A stretch of 18,033 bases of DNA from positions 1 through 18,033 of the forward strand of contig BBXU01000405.1 in NCBI GenBank assembly GCA_001598975.1. Direction: 5' to 3'. The stretch's first letter is position 1; every line of letters begins with the position of its first letter. This stretch comes from Parachlorella kessleri. Its lineage: Eukaryota; Chlorophyta; Trebouxiophyceae; Chlorellales; Chlorellaceae. The translations under genes and the position numbers were made by a program. Positions 8,779-18,033 of the stretch are shown in pieces. The notes below the pieces were generated by a model. That model made no database searches, was not told where the DNA came from, and saw only the letters and a program-made list of their open reading frames with translations.

Positions 8779-11700
8779 CTAACCCGGCCAGCCAGCGAGG
8801 TCACCTGGTGGCGCCGCCTCTGCCTTAATGGTGGGTGATGCCAGCTCTGGGAAGCCCTCGCAGCCGGTCTTGACCCAGCGCTCAAACAGGACGGGCGTCC
8901 TCTGAATATCTTCGATGGTGGGGTCAGACTTGAGCGACTTCTGCAGGCGAGGGTGGAGGGGGTGACAAGGCCAACATGAGGTGCTGAAAGCCCGCACTGT
9001 GCCCACCATTGCGGCAACTGAAACTCTCACAAATTAGGGTGGCAGCATCCGGCAACTCCAATGCTGCGCAGCACGTAAGGCCAAGGACAGCCACCCGCCA
9101 GGCACCAGGGCCTGCGCCATCCGTATGCTGCACCCGCCAGCCAAAGGCAATGTCAGTACCCGCCAGGCACCAGGCCTCGCGCCTTCAGCATGGCAGGGTA
9201 CTGCTGCCCGTCACCCATCAAGCACGGCGGCGGCCAGCAGGCTACTCACCGCCTGCAGCTTGTGGTAGTCGGCCATCTCGGCGCGGTAGTCTGACAGGTT
9301 GAAGTTGGTGGAGGCTGCCTTGCCCTTGAGGCGCACCAAGGCGCGGTCGTACGCGCGGGCCGCCTCGCGCTCGTCCTGGAACAGGCCCAGGTAGATGTGC
9401 TTGGAGCCGGGGATGCCGATGCGCGACTCCCAGCGACCTGCGGGGGCGGGGGGGGCAGGGTCAGGAGGGGTGAGTTCACCGGTGGTGGCACGTTGGCTCG
9501 GGGGTGCAGGGCGGGTTTAAGCTGCAGGAAGGCGCCTAGGCAGGTCTGTGGGGTCTGCGTCAGAGCGGGGATGCGTAAAGAAACAGAGTCCGTTCCTCAC
9601 AAGCACCAAGTGGCAACCACCGGCCCTGTGCTGTACTCGCACTGGAGCACCAGCATGAAATGGCTGCTGTCCCACCAACCAGCTCTGCAGGTGGGCTCCC
9701 CAATAGCAAGAGATGCTGCCCAGGCGCCCGCAGCAGTGTAGCTCACCGCTGGGGTGCCGGGTCACGCCCCGGAAGTTGGAGCTGCCCCTGCTGAACCCCT
9801 TGGACTGACGTCGTACAGCCATGATCAGCTCCTGCACACATCAGACCAAGGGTGGCTACTTCATCAGCTGGAACCTGTGTGAAGGGGAGCTGAAGTCCCT
9901 TGCTGGGCTCGGCCTCAGCACTGGCAAGCGTTGCCTGCTCAGCCAGTCAACGCCCTGCCCTTAGGCAGGGCTCCGGCTTCAATCCCATCTACCCATACTG
10001 ATGATGCGCACCTCCTTGCCAGCTGCTCCGTGCCATACAACATATCATATGCAAATTTAAGCAAGACAATGGCATAAGGACTCACCTCCAGGGTCATGCG
10101 GTCAATACAGTCCAGGAGGTCGCCATACCTGCACAGCACAGCAGCAACAGGGGGCTGAAGGATGCGTGACATGCAGCCCGCTGGCTGATCTAGTTCCCTG
10201 TAGACTTGAGTAAGGTGGTAGCCCCAGGAGGTCATGAGCTGCTGGCAATCCCACCGCACAAAGCCACACGTGACAGTGCATATCATTCAAGGCAGCGAGG
10301 CGGTCAGACTCACTTGGTGACTTCGAAGTTGGTCTTCGTGCGCCGCCCCTTGCACTTGAGCGCCGCGATGTCAAACTGCAGTGCAAGCAGGCAAGTGGGT
10401 TCAGCAGGGCAGAGCCAGGGAGGTGCCACAGCGCAAACATCCCGCAGAAAACACAAGCAGCTATGAGTCCTCATGTGCAGCAGGTGCCAGCCAAGAGAGA
10501 GAGACCTAGCTTGCAGGGAGACTCACCGCCTCTGCTGCATGCTCCTCGGTGTCATACCCACCTGCGAACCAGCCAGCCACGGGCCCCATGAGTCATATGC
10601 CTCCTCTACGGGAAGCATTGCATCGCCGTGCATGCAAATCCCTCCCAACTGCGCCACGGTCCCTGCCTCTGCATGCAGAGCTGCTGCCAAACAGGCGCTG
10701 TGAGCTCTCCTCAGTACAACTGTTGTCCTGGTGGGACACCCACGGCTCCCAGCTGTGCATACTAACGGTAAGTGCCAGCGCACCACCACCAGCCCAGAGC
10801 TACATCTTGCTGCCCCAGTGGCTCACCCAGGTACACCTGGCGGCCCAGGTCCTTGACCCAGATGTGCGCCTCGAACCGACCGCTGCGGCGGTGCTTGGTG
10901 ACACCGCGGAACTTGGACGACCGCAGCGCACTGTCGCGCCCGTTGCTGGCCCCGCCTGCGCACCAGGGAGCAAGGCGCCGCCGTGAGTGATAGCTCAGGG
11001 CAGGGTGGCTTGGTTTGGGTGGTCCTCCGGGCTGTGGAAATGCAAAAGCACACGCCTTCAAGGTTGCCCACCTGATCCTCCCTCGCTGGCCTTGAACAAA
11101 ACAAAAGCCGGTAGCGCAACACCTTCGACCTACCTTGGCGGCACGTTGGGATATCCGAGTGGCAAGAGGAGCGCAGTGATGACTCGGTCTGGCGGGACTC
11201 TCACCTGGTGACTGGCGGCTGCGGGGTGTCCCGTTGGCCTGGGCGTTGTTGGACTTGTGGTTGCCGTTGCGGTGGGAAGTCGGGCTGGCACCCTGCTGCA
11301 CATTCGTCAGCGCACGTTAATCAGCCACAGCGCACCCTGACATCCCCATGGGAGGTGCCGTTGCTGGCCAATATGGTGTTAAACGACAGACAAAAAGGAT
11401 ATTCACTTCATTATATGACAAACAAGGGCGTGTCTCCCTCACCTGCAGCATTGCCTGTGAGCCTCCCGAGGCTGTCCTGTGGTCTTCGGGGGAGTGCACA
11501 CCCGACAGCGCGCCCCCCGGGGAGCGCTGCTGAAGGGGCTGAGGCACCTGCAACTAGCACCACCTAGGTCATGTGCACAGGCGTGCTGGCAGTACACCCC
11601 TTGTGGATGGTTACTAGCACCAGCCAGCGGTAGCAGCGGTGGTCCCCACTCGTGGTATTTTTGGATTGGTATCCACGCACGAACAGGGCGCATTGGCAAC

Positions 11701-12958
11701 TAGCACAGGCTCCCCAGCTTGGATAATGATTGTATAAGTCTTCCCACGTACAAAGTGACGGTACTAGCCTGACTACGTGAAGGGTCCCAGTATGGGCACC
11801 AGTACTGGCTTAGCCGCACAAGTGCAAGTGAGCGGGGGCCTACCTGGATCATGGGCGAGACCGGGTTGTTCTTGGGTGGGATGTGGACCACAATGGATGG
11901 TAGCGGGTTTTCCAGGGTCATGCCGGGGAGTTGTTGTGGCGTGAACGGGGGGGCTCCTGACAGCATGCCTGCATTGCAGCAGAGGCCGACATCAGTAAGC
12001 CGCTGCATGCTTGATCTTGCCAGGCAGCGGCCAAGACAGCGTTTGGGTTCACCAGCATCCTCCATGACCTGCTAGCTCAGATCAGGCATCCAATCCCTCG
12101 ATGCGGAAGGCATGGCAGGCCAGGTGCAGCAGGGAAAAAGAGGTACCAATACTGAAGGGGCAGCCTTTGTTCACCAACATGCGTGTGACTGTTATGGTGG
12201 AAACAGCAGCTTGAAGCCTAGCCTCTGTCAAAGCTTTCACAACTGCCCCTCGTGACCCCCGCACGCCACCCACCTGACAGATAAGGCCCCAGCCCTGCTG
12301 CCGCCAGCTCAGCGTGCTGCTGCGGGTGCTGGTGCTGCATGAGCGCATGCATCAGGGCGTCCCCATCCAGCGGCAGGGACCCTTGGGGAAGCAGCCCGGG
12401 CGGGATGGACCCTTGTGGCACCAGCCCTAGACCCAGCCCCGCTGCTGCTAGGTCTCCTAGGGGCATGAGGGGCAGGTCGGGTATGCCCAGCGGCAGAGAG
12501 CCGCCAATGCCGGCAGCGGAGACCTGCTGTGCCATGCTGGGCTGGTGCAAGGCATGGGGCATGCTGGGCACGCCCGTTGCGCCGCCGTCTCCGTTCTTGC
12601 CGGACAGGCCCAGGCTGAGGGATGGGAGGAGGTGCAGTGGGAGGTCGCTGCTGCCGTCGTGGACGCCTGCGCCGGGAGCAAGGGTAGGCTGAGGTACAGA
12701 GGGCCAGAGAACGCCGTGATAAGAGGTAACATGCCAAGGCAGAGAGCTCAGTAAGTAGCGCTGGGGCACTCTGCAGGAGGCTGGGCGAACAACCTATACC
12801 AATAAAGGCAGCCTAAGGGCACCGCCACGTGCCTCACTCCCCTGGCAAAGCTGCTGGTGGGGCCCGGCAGCAACCAGCAAACAAGGCAGTTAACAATCAA
12901 GCTTACCACTGGGGACCATGACGGACGCACCGCCCTCCGGTTTCAGCTGCTGCTGCAT
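8779..12958 (-). CDS. AP2-type transcription factor with two AP2 domains
   Basis: Sequence-specific nuclear DNA-binding protein, 489 residues. Exons, right to left: 12958-12907, 12666-12274, 11968-11844, 11547-11443, 11295-11205, 10955-10827, 10561-10527, 10375-10314, 10128-10086, 9831-9747, 9437-9250, 8940-8779 (TAG); phases close exactly at 1470 nt. AP2 domain 1 (about 270-332) has [35 protein letters not shown] and ALKCKG; the linker has [12 protein letters not shown]; domain 2 (about 363-424) has [32 protein letters not shown] and TNFNLSDY. The N-terminal 250 residues are Gly/Leu/Pro/Gln-rich low complexity, with LPLHL (26-30) and LSLGL (34-38) matching the LxLxL EAR repressor pattern. 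The C-terminus carries IKAE (474-477), a SUMO-type consensus. The start is supported by an in-frame TGA at 13031-13033 with no ATG between, and A at -3; a spliced upstream exon cannot be excluded. Linker and domain 2 look APETALA2-like, domain 1 more ANT/WRI1-like; the target is unknown. Introns show nothing but short repeats. Confidence 0.93.
9093..9174. repeat. 17-base direct repeat pair in the last AP2 intron
   Basis: ACCCGCCAGGCACCAGG is found at 9093-9109 and 9158-9174, with a partial third copy near 9131. All lie within the intron 8941-9249. No splice or coding role is apparent. Confidence 0.8.
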
Positions 12959-13570
12959 GTTGGTCTTCGTGTGCTTTAGGTGTAGAGTTGGGTTGGCTGC
13001 CAGGAATGCTCCACGCCAGCACTGGTCCCTTCATGGCAGTAAAGGATGAAAACATCTCACTGTGGAGGCTGTAGGGCTGCCAAGCTTGCAATACGCTGGC
13101 CTCGGGACGTGAGCCCTGAAACCGCCCATGCTGCCTGGTATTCAGCCTCACTTCCCTCGTCAGCAACGCGCACTTGGTAGCTGCTATCCCGAACAAGCCC
13201 GCAGCCCCAAACCCCACCAACCCAAGCTGTCCCCTTGGCGCACCAGCCAAGAAACACGCTCGTGAGGTCCAAGGTGTCGGGTGGCGGTCCAATACTAACT
13301 AGCTCATGTGTTGGGGTGGCTCAGTGCCTTCCCTACTCCTCAGGGTTCGACTCACCAGCCGCGTTGCTGTGCCAGTGTCAGAGTCTACTAGTGGTATGGC
13401 TTGCTCCTCAGCACCCCATGATCGTATCCTGTAAGCAGCACTCCGCCATGATGAGTAGCTGTAGGCAGAATTGGGGTGGCAAGCCTTGCAGCGGTCCCAT
13501 GCTGCTTCCCGCCCGCTTGCTCATGATCCTCGTTGTACTTCGGAACTAACTGTAAGAGGCCTCCGTCACC

Positions 13571-13580
13571 ACGATATAGA
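13571..13580 (-). promoter_or_regulatory. TATA-like site upstream of the AP2 gene
   Basis: On the minus strand the site reads TCTATATCGT. It is about 615 bases upstream of the AP2 ATG and just downstream of the ACGT-motif cluster, which is suitable promoter geometry. It implies a long leader or a leader intron. This is an inference from position and composition only. Confidence 0.25.
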
Positions 13581-13747
13581 GTAAAGCATGGCGAACGTCC
13601 GGTGCCCAAAATGATTTCACCTCCTGTCAAGGCTTGCCAGGGCCTAGCGGTTCGTCGCTGCCCCGTACGCGCTGGCAACAAAGCGAATATAACAAGGGAA
13701 CAATGGGAAGGGCCACAATGCACATTTACTAGGGAAGCAGAGCTCCC

Positions 13748-13775
13748 GGACGTTCGGAGGTTGGACGTTCGGAGG
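13748..13775. repeat. 13-base direct repeat pair
   Basis: GGACGTTCGGAGG occurs at 13748-13760 and again at 13763-13775, giving a 15-base period. Its inverted partner CGAACGTCCGG lies at 13592-13602, an 11-base match to the reverse complement of 13747-13757. The pair is part of the ACGT-core cluster. Confidence 0.8.
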
Positions 13776-13842
13776 CTCGGATTCACATGGTGTGTTGCGT
13801 ACTGCTCGTCGTACTGCGCACGAGTCAATCAGTTGAATGCGC

Positions 13843-13856
13843 CGGGAACGTTCCCG
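13843..13856. promoter_or_regulatory. Perfect 14-base palindrome CGGGAACGTTCCCG
   Basis: This is a fully self-complementary 14-mer with an AACGTT centre. It fits both a bZIP T-box core and the GAAnnTTC unit of a single heat-shock element. It sits about 890 bases upstream of the AP2 start codon. Function is unproven. Confidence 0.4.
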
Positions 13857-14431
13857 ACGATAACGGAGGCAGTAGTGGTGTCTTTTCTAGATTTCTCATC
13901 AAAATGAGATATATTATCAAAATATTTATTGAGGGTGGCAAATAATGCGAGCAGGGATGAGGTACTGGGAGCTCCCTCTCGAGAGGCTGTACCCAGCGTA
14001 CTGCTAGGCGTACCAGCGGCAAGTTTGGAAAGGATTTGGGCTGGGATACTGGCATACTGGGCTGACAGGGCTGAATGAGCCTTTGGTAGGCCATGGGCAA
14101 GGACTTTTGTGCAGCTAGCTATGCAGGCAACCCCCAGCTTAGCTTGCAGCCGCTCAGCGGCTGCCACTGCACCGTTCCCTATCCTACATACCGGTGGTGC
14201 CATTTTACGTTACGAACGGAACCAACTGAAGCCAAGCCCATCCTGGCCCAGCTTCAGGACTCCTGGGGACGGCAACTCGCATGTGTTCAACACTTACAAA
14301 CCAATGTAAAAAACAGCTGCTGCTGACGAGCAACTCAGTGCCAAGGGCTTGCCCATTCCATGGTTCTCACAGCACATCCTCCTCTAGCCCTCAGACTCAC
14401 ACCGGCACACGTCTTGGAACAACGGGTTCGT

Positions 14432-14461
14432 TATGCTGGCAAGTAATATGCTGGCAAGTAA
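14432..14461. repeat. 15-base tandem duplication
   Basis: TATGCTGGCAAGTAA is present twice back to back (14432-14446 and 14447-14461) without mismatch. It lies about 460 bases past the transporter stop, in intergenic DNA. It looks like a recent local duplication. Confidence 0.85.
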
Positions 14462-14717
14462 TACGGTGCAAGGCTGTTGACTTCACACCTCGCACACTAC
14501 TGTAGGTCACTTGGTCAGGCGCACGTGCACACACACATACACGAAAGGATAAGTACTTCCCCACTCGCGGTTTATTGCTCCTGCTTGTATGGACGAAAAT
14601 CAATACTGCGTTATTGGTTGCCCGGGAAGGGTGGTGGCCACATGAGAGGCCTCACCAGAAAATGAAACAGCCCAGGCCCTTGAGAGCCGACAACCCTGCC
14701 ACCCATGACATGGCCAC

Positions 14718-14722
14718 TTACA
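14718..14722 (-). terminator. Candidate poly(A) signal TGTAA for the transporter
   Basis: TGTAA on the gene strand about 200 bases past the stop codon matches the usual green-algal polyadenylation signal. A metazoan-style AATAAA also occurs on this strand at 14853-14858, about 67 bases past the stop. Which one is used cannot be told from sequence. Confidence 0.35.
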
Positions 14723-14924
14723 TCGTACAAGAACACACACAACCACAGCAGCCCCAACCTGCAACCACAGAGTGCCCCCCAGGCTCCAGCCCTCCTACCC
14801 CTCCCACTGACTCGGGGCGCCAGCAGGCAAATCCCATACACCTACACACACATTTATTACCAGTCCGTGCTCCCGAGCTTCGAGCTCAGACGCTGCATGC
14901 CAAAGGGGCAGGATCCCTCTGCCG

Positions 14925-17900
14925 CTATCTCCCGTTTTGTGACGCGCCGAGAGGTGACATCTGGGCACCCACGCCAGCACCTGAAGAAGTCTGAGTGGTG
15001 GCTGCGCTTGCCTGCACCCCGCCCGAAGCTGACGTCGCCAGCTGCACTGGGCCCGACACCGCCGGCGACGTGATGCTGCTTTGGCTGTGGCTCGAGTGCG
15101 CGCTGGACGGCTGCTGCTGCGACGTGGGGGAGGGCGGCACGAAGCGGCCGCTCCCCCGCGGGACTGCCAGGGGGGTCCGCGGTGGCAGCGGCCGCAGCGT
15201 GCGCAGCGCCAAGCTGTTGCTGTTGAGGCCCATCCCCAGCAGGCGGGAGGCCATGGGCGTGGCCCCCAGGGACGCAAACGAGGGCGGCGACTTGCCAAAG
15301 TCGCTGCTGCTGGCGCCGTCGTCGGTGGACATGCGCGGCAGGTTCCAGCTGGCCAGGCTGGAGATGGTGGGCGGCAGGCCGCTGCCTCCACCGTGGGGCT
15401 GCGTCACCCACTGACCCTCCTTGAACGTCACCTCCACCACGCTCAACTGCGGCAGGGACAGCACAGCACAGCGCATGAAGGGGGGGTATGCATGCGACCC
15501 AATGTATATATCCTTGGCAACATGATGCCTCCCAGCCCCGCCATACCCTAGCTAGCTGGCTGGGTAGCAATTATGTCAAGGGTGCATGGCCGAGTCTTAG
15601 GAGCCAGGACGCGTGCTGCAAGGGCAGGCCGCGCTCCACCCTCTGCTTCTCGCTGCAAAACGGGCGGCGACGGGTGGGGGCGCAGCAGCAGCTCAACACA
15701 AGCTGCTGCTGCGGCCAGCGCCACTGCGACACTGATGTAGATACGAGCACAGCACACCACATTTGGAGTCCTGCGAGCACCCGGGCCTGGGTATGGTGGG
15801 TCGTACCTGCTCCGTGTTCACAAAGTCCAGCTTGGCATGCTTGATGTAGCCCATAGGCAGGCTGTACAGGAAGTAGAACGCAAAGGAGATGCCAAACCAG
15901 ACGCCCACCACCCACAGCTTCCCCGAGTCCAGGCTCGCCATGCTGCAGGCAGGTAGGCAGGCAGGTGAATGAGGTGAGTAGGGCGTCCAGGGCTGTCACG
16001 CAATTACGCAACGGCTGTCCTTGGTGAGGGAAGGCAGGCAGGCAGCCAAAGCTGCACGGGGCTGTGGTGGCCCAAAGAGCTACTAGCTTCCATATGCAAA
16101 GGTCGTCCTGGAGGAGCGAGCGCGCAGCCCAACAGCGACCCTGCGCGGCACTACTGCCCCCAGCAGCCCCTCGCCGTGGCCGCGCCTCCTGGCCATACCC
16201 ATCCCCCCCACACACCAGCCGGCCAGCGGCCGCTGCCTGACACACAGGCCCAGGCACAGCGCCCAGCCGCCCTGGAAGCAGCCAGGGGTGGGTGGGTGGG
16301 TGCGTGCCGTACCATGCCGTGCCGTGCCGGTGGCAAGGCCTTACCTGAAGATGGTGAGCGCGATGCAGACGGAGGGCAGCCAGGGCATGAGCCACCAGGG
16401 GATGGCAAAGGGCAGCGCGGGCTGGTACTCCAGCGGGCAGGTGAGCTGGAAGAGCAGCGTGGAGGCGGCCCAGGCGCCCACAAACCCCACCGTGCCGATG
16501 CCGCCGTGCATCTGGAAGTACACCGCCAGCGCTGCAGCACGGGAAGGGAGGGGAGCCGTGAGGGGCGGAGGGGGCTCGCCGCCGGGTTGGGCAGGCAGGT
16601 ATCGCAGGTTCAACAACCAGGTTCCTTGAGCAGGCAGCCAGTGCACACGGCACTGTCTGTCTGACTGACTGTTTGTCTGGCCAGGCCAGACTGCCCTGCC
16701 GGAACTGAAGCACAAGCCCCGCCAGGCCCTGTCCCAGCCTTGCCTCACGCCCGCACGCTTTACTCCACGCCCCTACGAAACCCCCGCCCCTCACCTATGC
16801 TAAAGCCGGAGATGAGCAGCATGTGCGTCCACACCAGCAGCTTGTGTGCTTGCTTGGGCAGCTTGGCCCCCACCACCCAGGCCATGTGCCGCCGCCGGCT
16901 GGCCGCCTCCTCCACAGTCCCGTGCCTGCACCGGGCGGGGGAACAACCGCTCACACACACACACCTGGAGGGGGGGAGGGAGGGAGGCCGGCCGCGGCCT
17001 GGCTGCTGCGCACCGCAGTCCACAGTGGAGGGAGGGTGTGCGAACATGGGTGGGGCTCGAGTGCTGAAGTGCTCTTCGATCACTTGGACAGATACTGGGC
17101 AGGTGTTGCTCACTACACGGATTGCAGGGACATGGGCACCTGGACACGTGCCGTCCCAGCAATTGGGGCGCCACAAAGCACCCACGGTGCTTGGTGAGGT
17201 ACCCGGCACTCGGCCCCCCCCCCTGGGACACCCAACGCGCCGACTTGATCGCAGGCTGCTCAGAGGCCTGCTCACTACACAGGGCATGCCAGGGTACGCC
17301 TGAGGAGGCGGGGGGACTCACGCTGTGTACCGCAGCCGGTTGACGGGGTAATACCGCCGGAACATGTGCGCATTACACACCATCCAGATGGTGAACAGGG
17401 CGCTGAAGTCCACCAGGATCGACAGGTCATCAAGCGGCACGATCAGCGCGCCGATGGCTGCACAAGGGAAGGGCGGAGGAGGGAGGGAGGAGGGAGGGAG
17501 GTCGGCCGGGATGGTCGCTCATGTAAGAAGGAGGGTTCTCCTGCTGGGCCCCTGACGCAGAGCGGGCATGGCCGCCACGCTGTGCCTGTCCCGGCTACGC
17601 CCTCCAGACCGGAGCACATGCAGGACCACTCGGCCTCCACCACACGCAACCTCAGTCGGCCCCTCCCGACGCGCCCACCACGCACACACAACCCCAGGCG
17701 GGCAAGCATATCCAGCTGTTGTGCGCCACCAGCTGCTTTGCATGCTAGGCAGCCCCAGAGCCCTGCCCAGCCCTGGCTTGGCTACCTCCCGGCCGGTCCC
17801 AAGCTGCTCACAGTCCCCCCCCCCAAACACACACACACACGCCCCGCCCCGCCCCGCCGCCTCACCAACGATCGTCCCCACTGTGCACTGCGCCACCAGC

Positions 17901-18033
17901 GGCGTCTGTGTCCGCGGGTACACGCTGGACAGGACGGGCGGGAGCAGCCAGTCCCGGGCGATGACCATGACCAGGCGGGCCAGGGAGAAGAGGCCCACCA
18001 GGATCCCCGCAGCCACCGCCAGGATTCCGATGA
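14925..18033 (-). CDS. Cationic amino acid transporter (CAT family, APC superfamily), 5' end missing
   Basis: C-terminal 425 residues of a multi-pass amino acid permease; family members carry Lys/Arg/His or other amino acids across plasma or vacuolar membranes. Exons, right to left: 18033-17866 (partial), 17457-17322, 16925-16795, 16531-16345, 15942-15807, 15446-14925 (TAG); all GT-AG, phases consistent. Family marks: VMVIARDWLLPP followed by YPRTQTP (the ARDGLLP / PRTxTP segment of CATs), then LSILVDFSALFTIWMV, and near the end WLPSVCIALTIF plus LWVVGVWFGISFAFYFLY, matching the CAT C-terminal membrane pair. About seven hydrophobic segments are visible. A basic loop (RRYYPVNRLRY to ASRRRHMAW) separates the third and fourth. 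The final exon encodes a hydrophilic tail of about 170 residues rich in Ser, Pro, Gln and Gly. Substrate and membrane cannot be told from this part. Introns (up to 408 bases) hold G-rich and AC-rich low complexity only. Confidence 0.87.
16285..16300 (+). other. Quadruplex-type motif in a transporter intron, template strand
   Basis: GGGGTGGGTGGGTGGG lies on the plus strand, which is the transcribed (template) strand of the transporter, inside intron 15943-16344. The four tracts have single-base loops. It would form in DNA rather than in the transcript. Confidence 0.5.
17466..17501 (+). repeat. GGA/GGGA-rich purine tract in a transporter intron
   Basis: A run of GGAG and GGGA units lies just upstream, in gene sense, of the exon ending at 17322, in intron 17458-17865. 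On the transcript it is the C/T-rich tract expected near the 3' splice site, unusually long and regular. Confidence 0.6.
17827..17840. repeat. (AC)7 microsatellite next to GCCCC repeats
   Basis: Seven AC units are followed by three GCCCC units, in the intron immediately after the first visible transporter exon (18033-17866). Simple-sequence DNA. Confidence 0.85.

Larger units (their letters stand above)
13592..13856 (-). promoter_or_regulatory. Cluster of four ACGT-core elements, putative AP2 promoter
   Basis: The 8-mer G(A/G)ACGTTC occurs four times in 265 bases: inverted at 13593-13600, direct at 13749-13756 and 13764-13771, and as the centre of the palindrome at 13843-13856. ACGT cores are bZIP-type binding sites. 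All copies lie upstream, in gene sense, of the TATA-like site at 13571-13580. The motif copies are seen directly; promoter function is inferred. Confidence 0.4.
12959..14924. other. Intergenic region: transporter 3' UTR and AP2 gene 5' flank
   Basis: These 1.97 kb separate the transporter stop from the AP2 start. No family-like protein is encoded. The right part carries candidate poly(A) signals and a 15-base tandem duplication (14432-14461). The middle has an open frame with a good start context (13829-14203), an AT-rich block (about 13881-13934) unlike the surrounding GC-rich DNA, and a cluster of ACGT-core motifs (13592-13856). A TATA-like site lies at 13571-13580. The left part (12959-13570) is probably AP2 5' leader, perhaps with a leader intron; nothing else is recognisable there. 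Confidence 0.55.

Noticed and set aside
13975..13986. 12-base palindrome CCTCTCGAGAGG
   Set aside because: Isolated, without repeats or a nearby motif family; it contains a common restriction-type core and is plausible by chance in this composition.
15571..16794. A 407-codon minus-strand frame across the transporter
   Set aside because: It is out of frame with the transporter exons and reads through two clear introns; the spliced frame gives coherent membrane segments instead.
67..18033. Bacterial operon or bacterial Clp locus
   Set aside because: All three genes need many GT-AG introns to give continuous proteins, and the partners (AP2 factor, CAT permease) are eukaryotic.

Overview
The window is nuclear DNA of a GC-rich, intron-dense green alga. 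A Chlorella-like trebouxiophyte is my best guess. That rests on plant-type proteins, short exons with GT-AG introns of roughly 150-460 bases, and GC-rich, repeat-laden introns. No ribosomal, tRNA, CRISPR, viral or insertion-sequence signal was seen. All three recognisable genes lie on the minus strand, head to tail. I rebuilt their exons by hand: every junction used GT-AG, and the reading phase closed across every exon.

Right end (14925-18033): the last six exons of a cationic amino acid transporter of the CAT/APC superfamily. About seven membrane segments are visible, followed by a Ser/Gln/Pro-rich tail of about 170 residues. The N-terminal half lies beyond the window.

Middle (8779-12958): a complete 12-exon gene for a 489-residue transcription factor with two AP2 DNA-binding domains and two LxLxL (EAR-like) motifs near the N-terminus. 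The 2 kb upstream (12959-14924) holds the transporter's 3' UTR and probably the AP2 promoter. It contains four ACGT-core elements, one of them a perfect 14-base palindrome, just upstream of a TATA-like site.

Left end (67-7290): 17 exons (854 residues) of a chloroplast HSP100 ATPase of the ClpC/ClpD class, closest to plant ClpD/ERD1 in its N-domain. The last 80-100 residues lie beyond the left edge. Several introns of this gene start with G-tract arrays able to form quadruplexes right at the 5' splice site.

The three genes do not form an obvious pathway: stromal protein quality control, a developmental or stress transcription factor, and amino acid transport. Their adjacency is probably ordinary gene order. 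No clearly novel multi-gene system is visible. The more unusual signals are the G-rich 5' splice sites of the Clp gene, the motif cluster upstream of the AP2 gene, and the repressor-like motifs in the AP2 protein.
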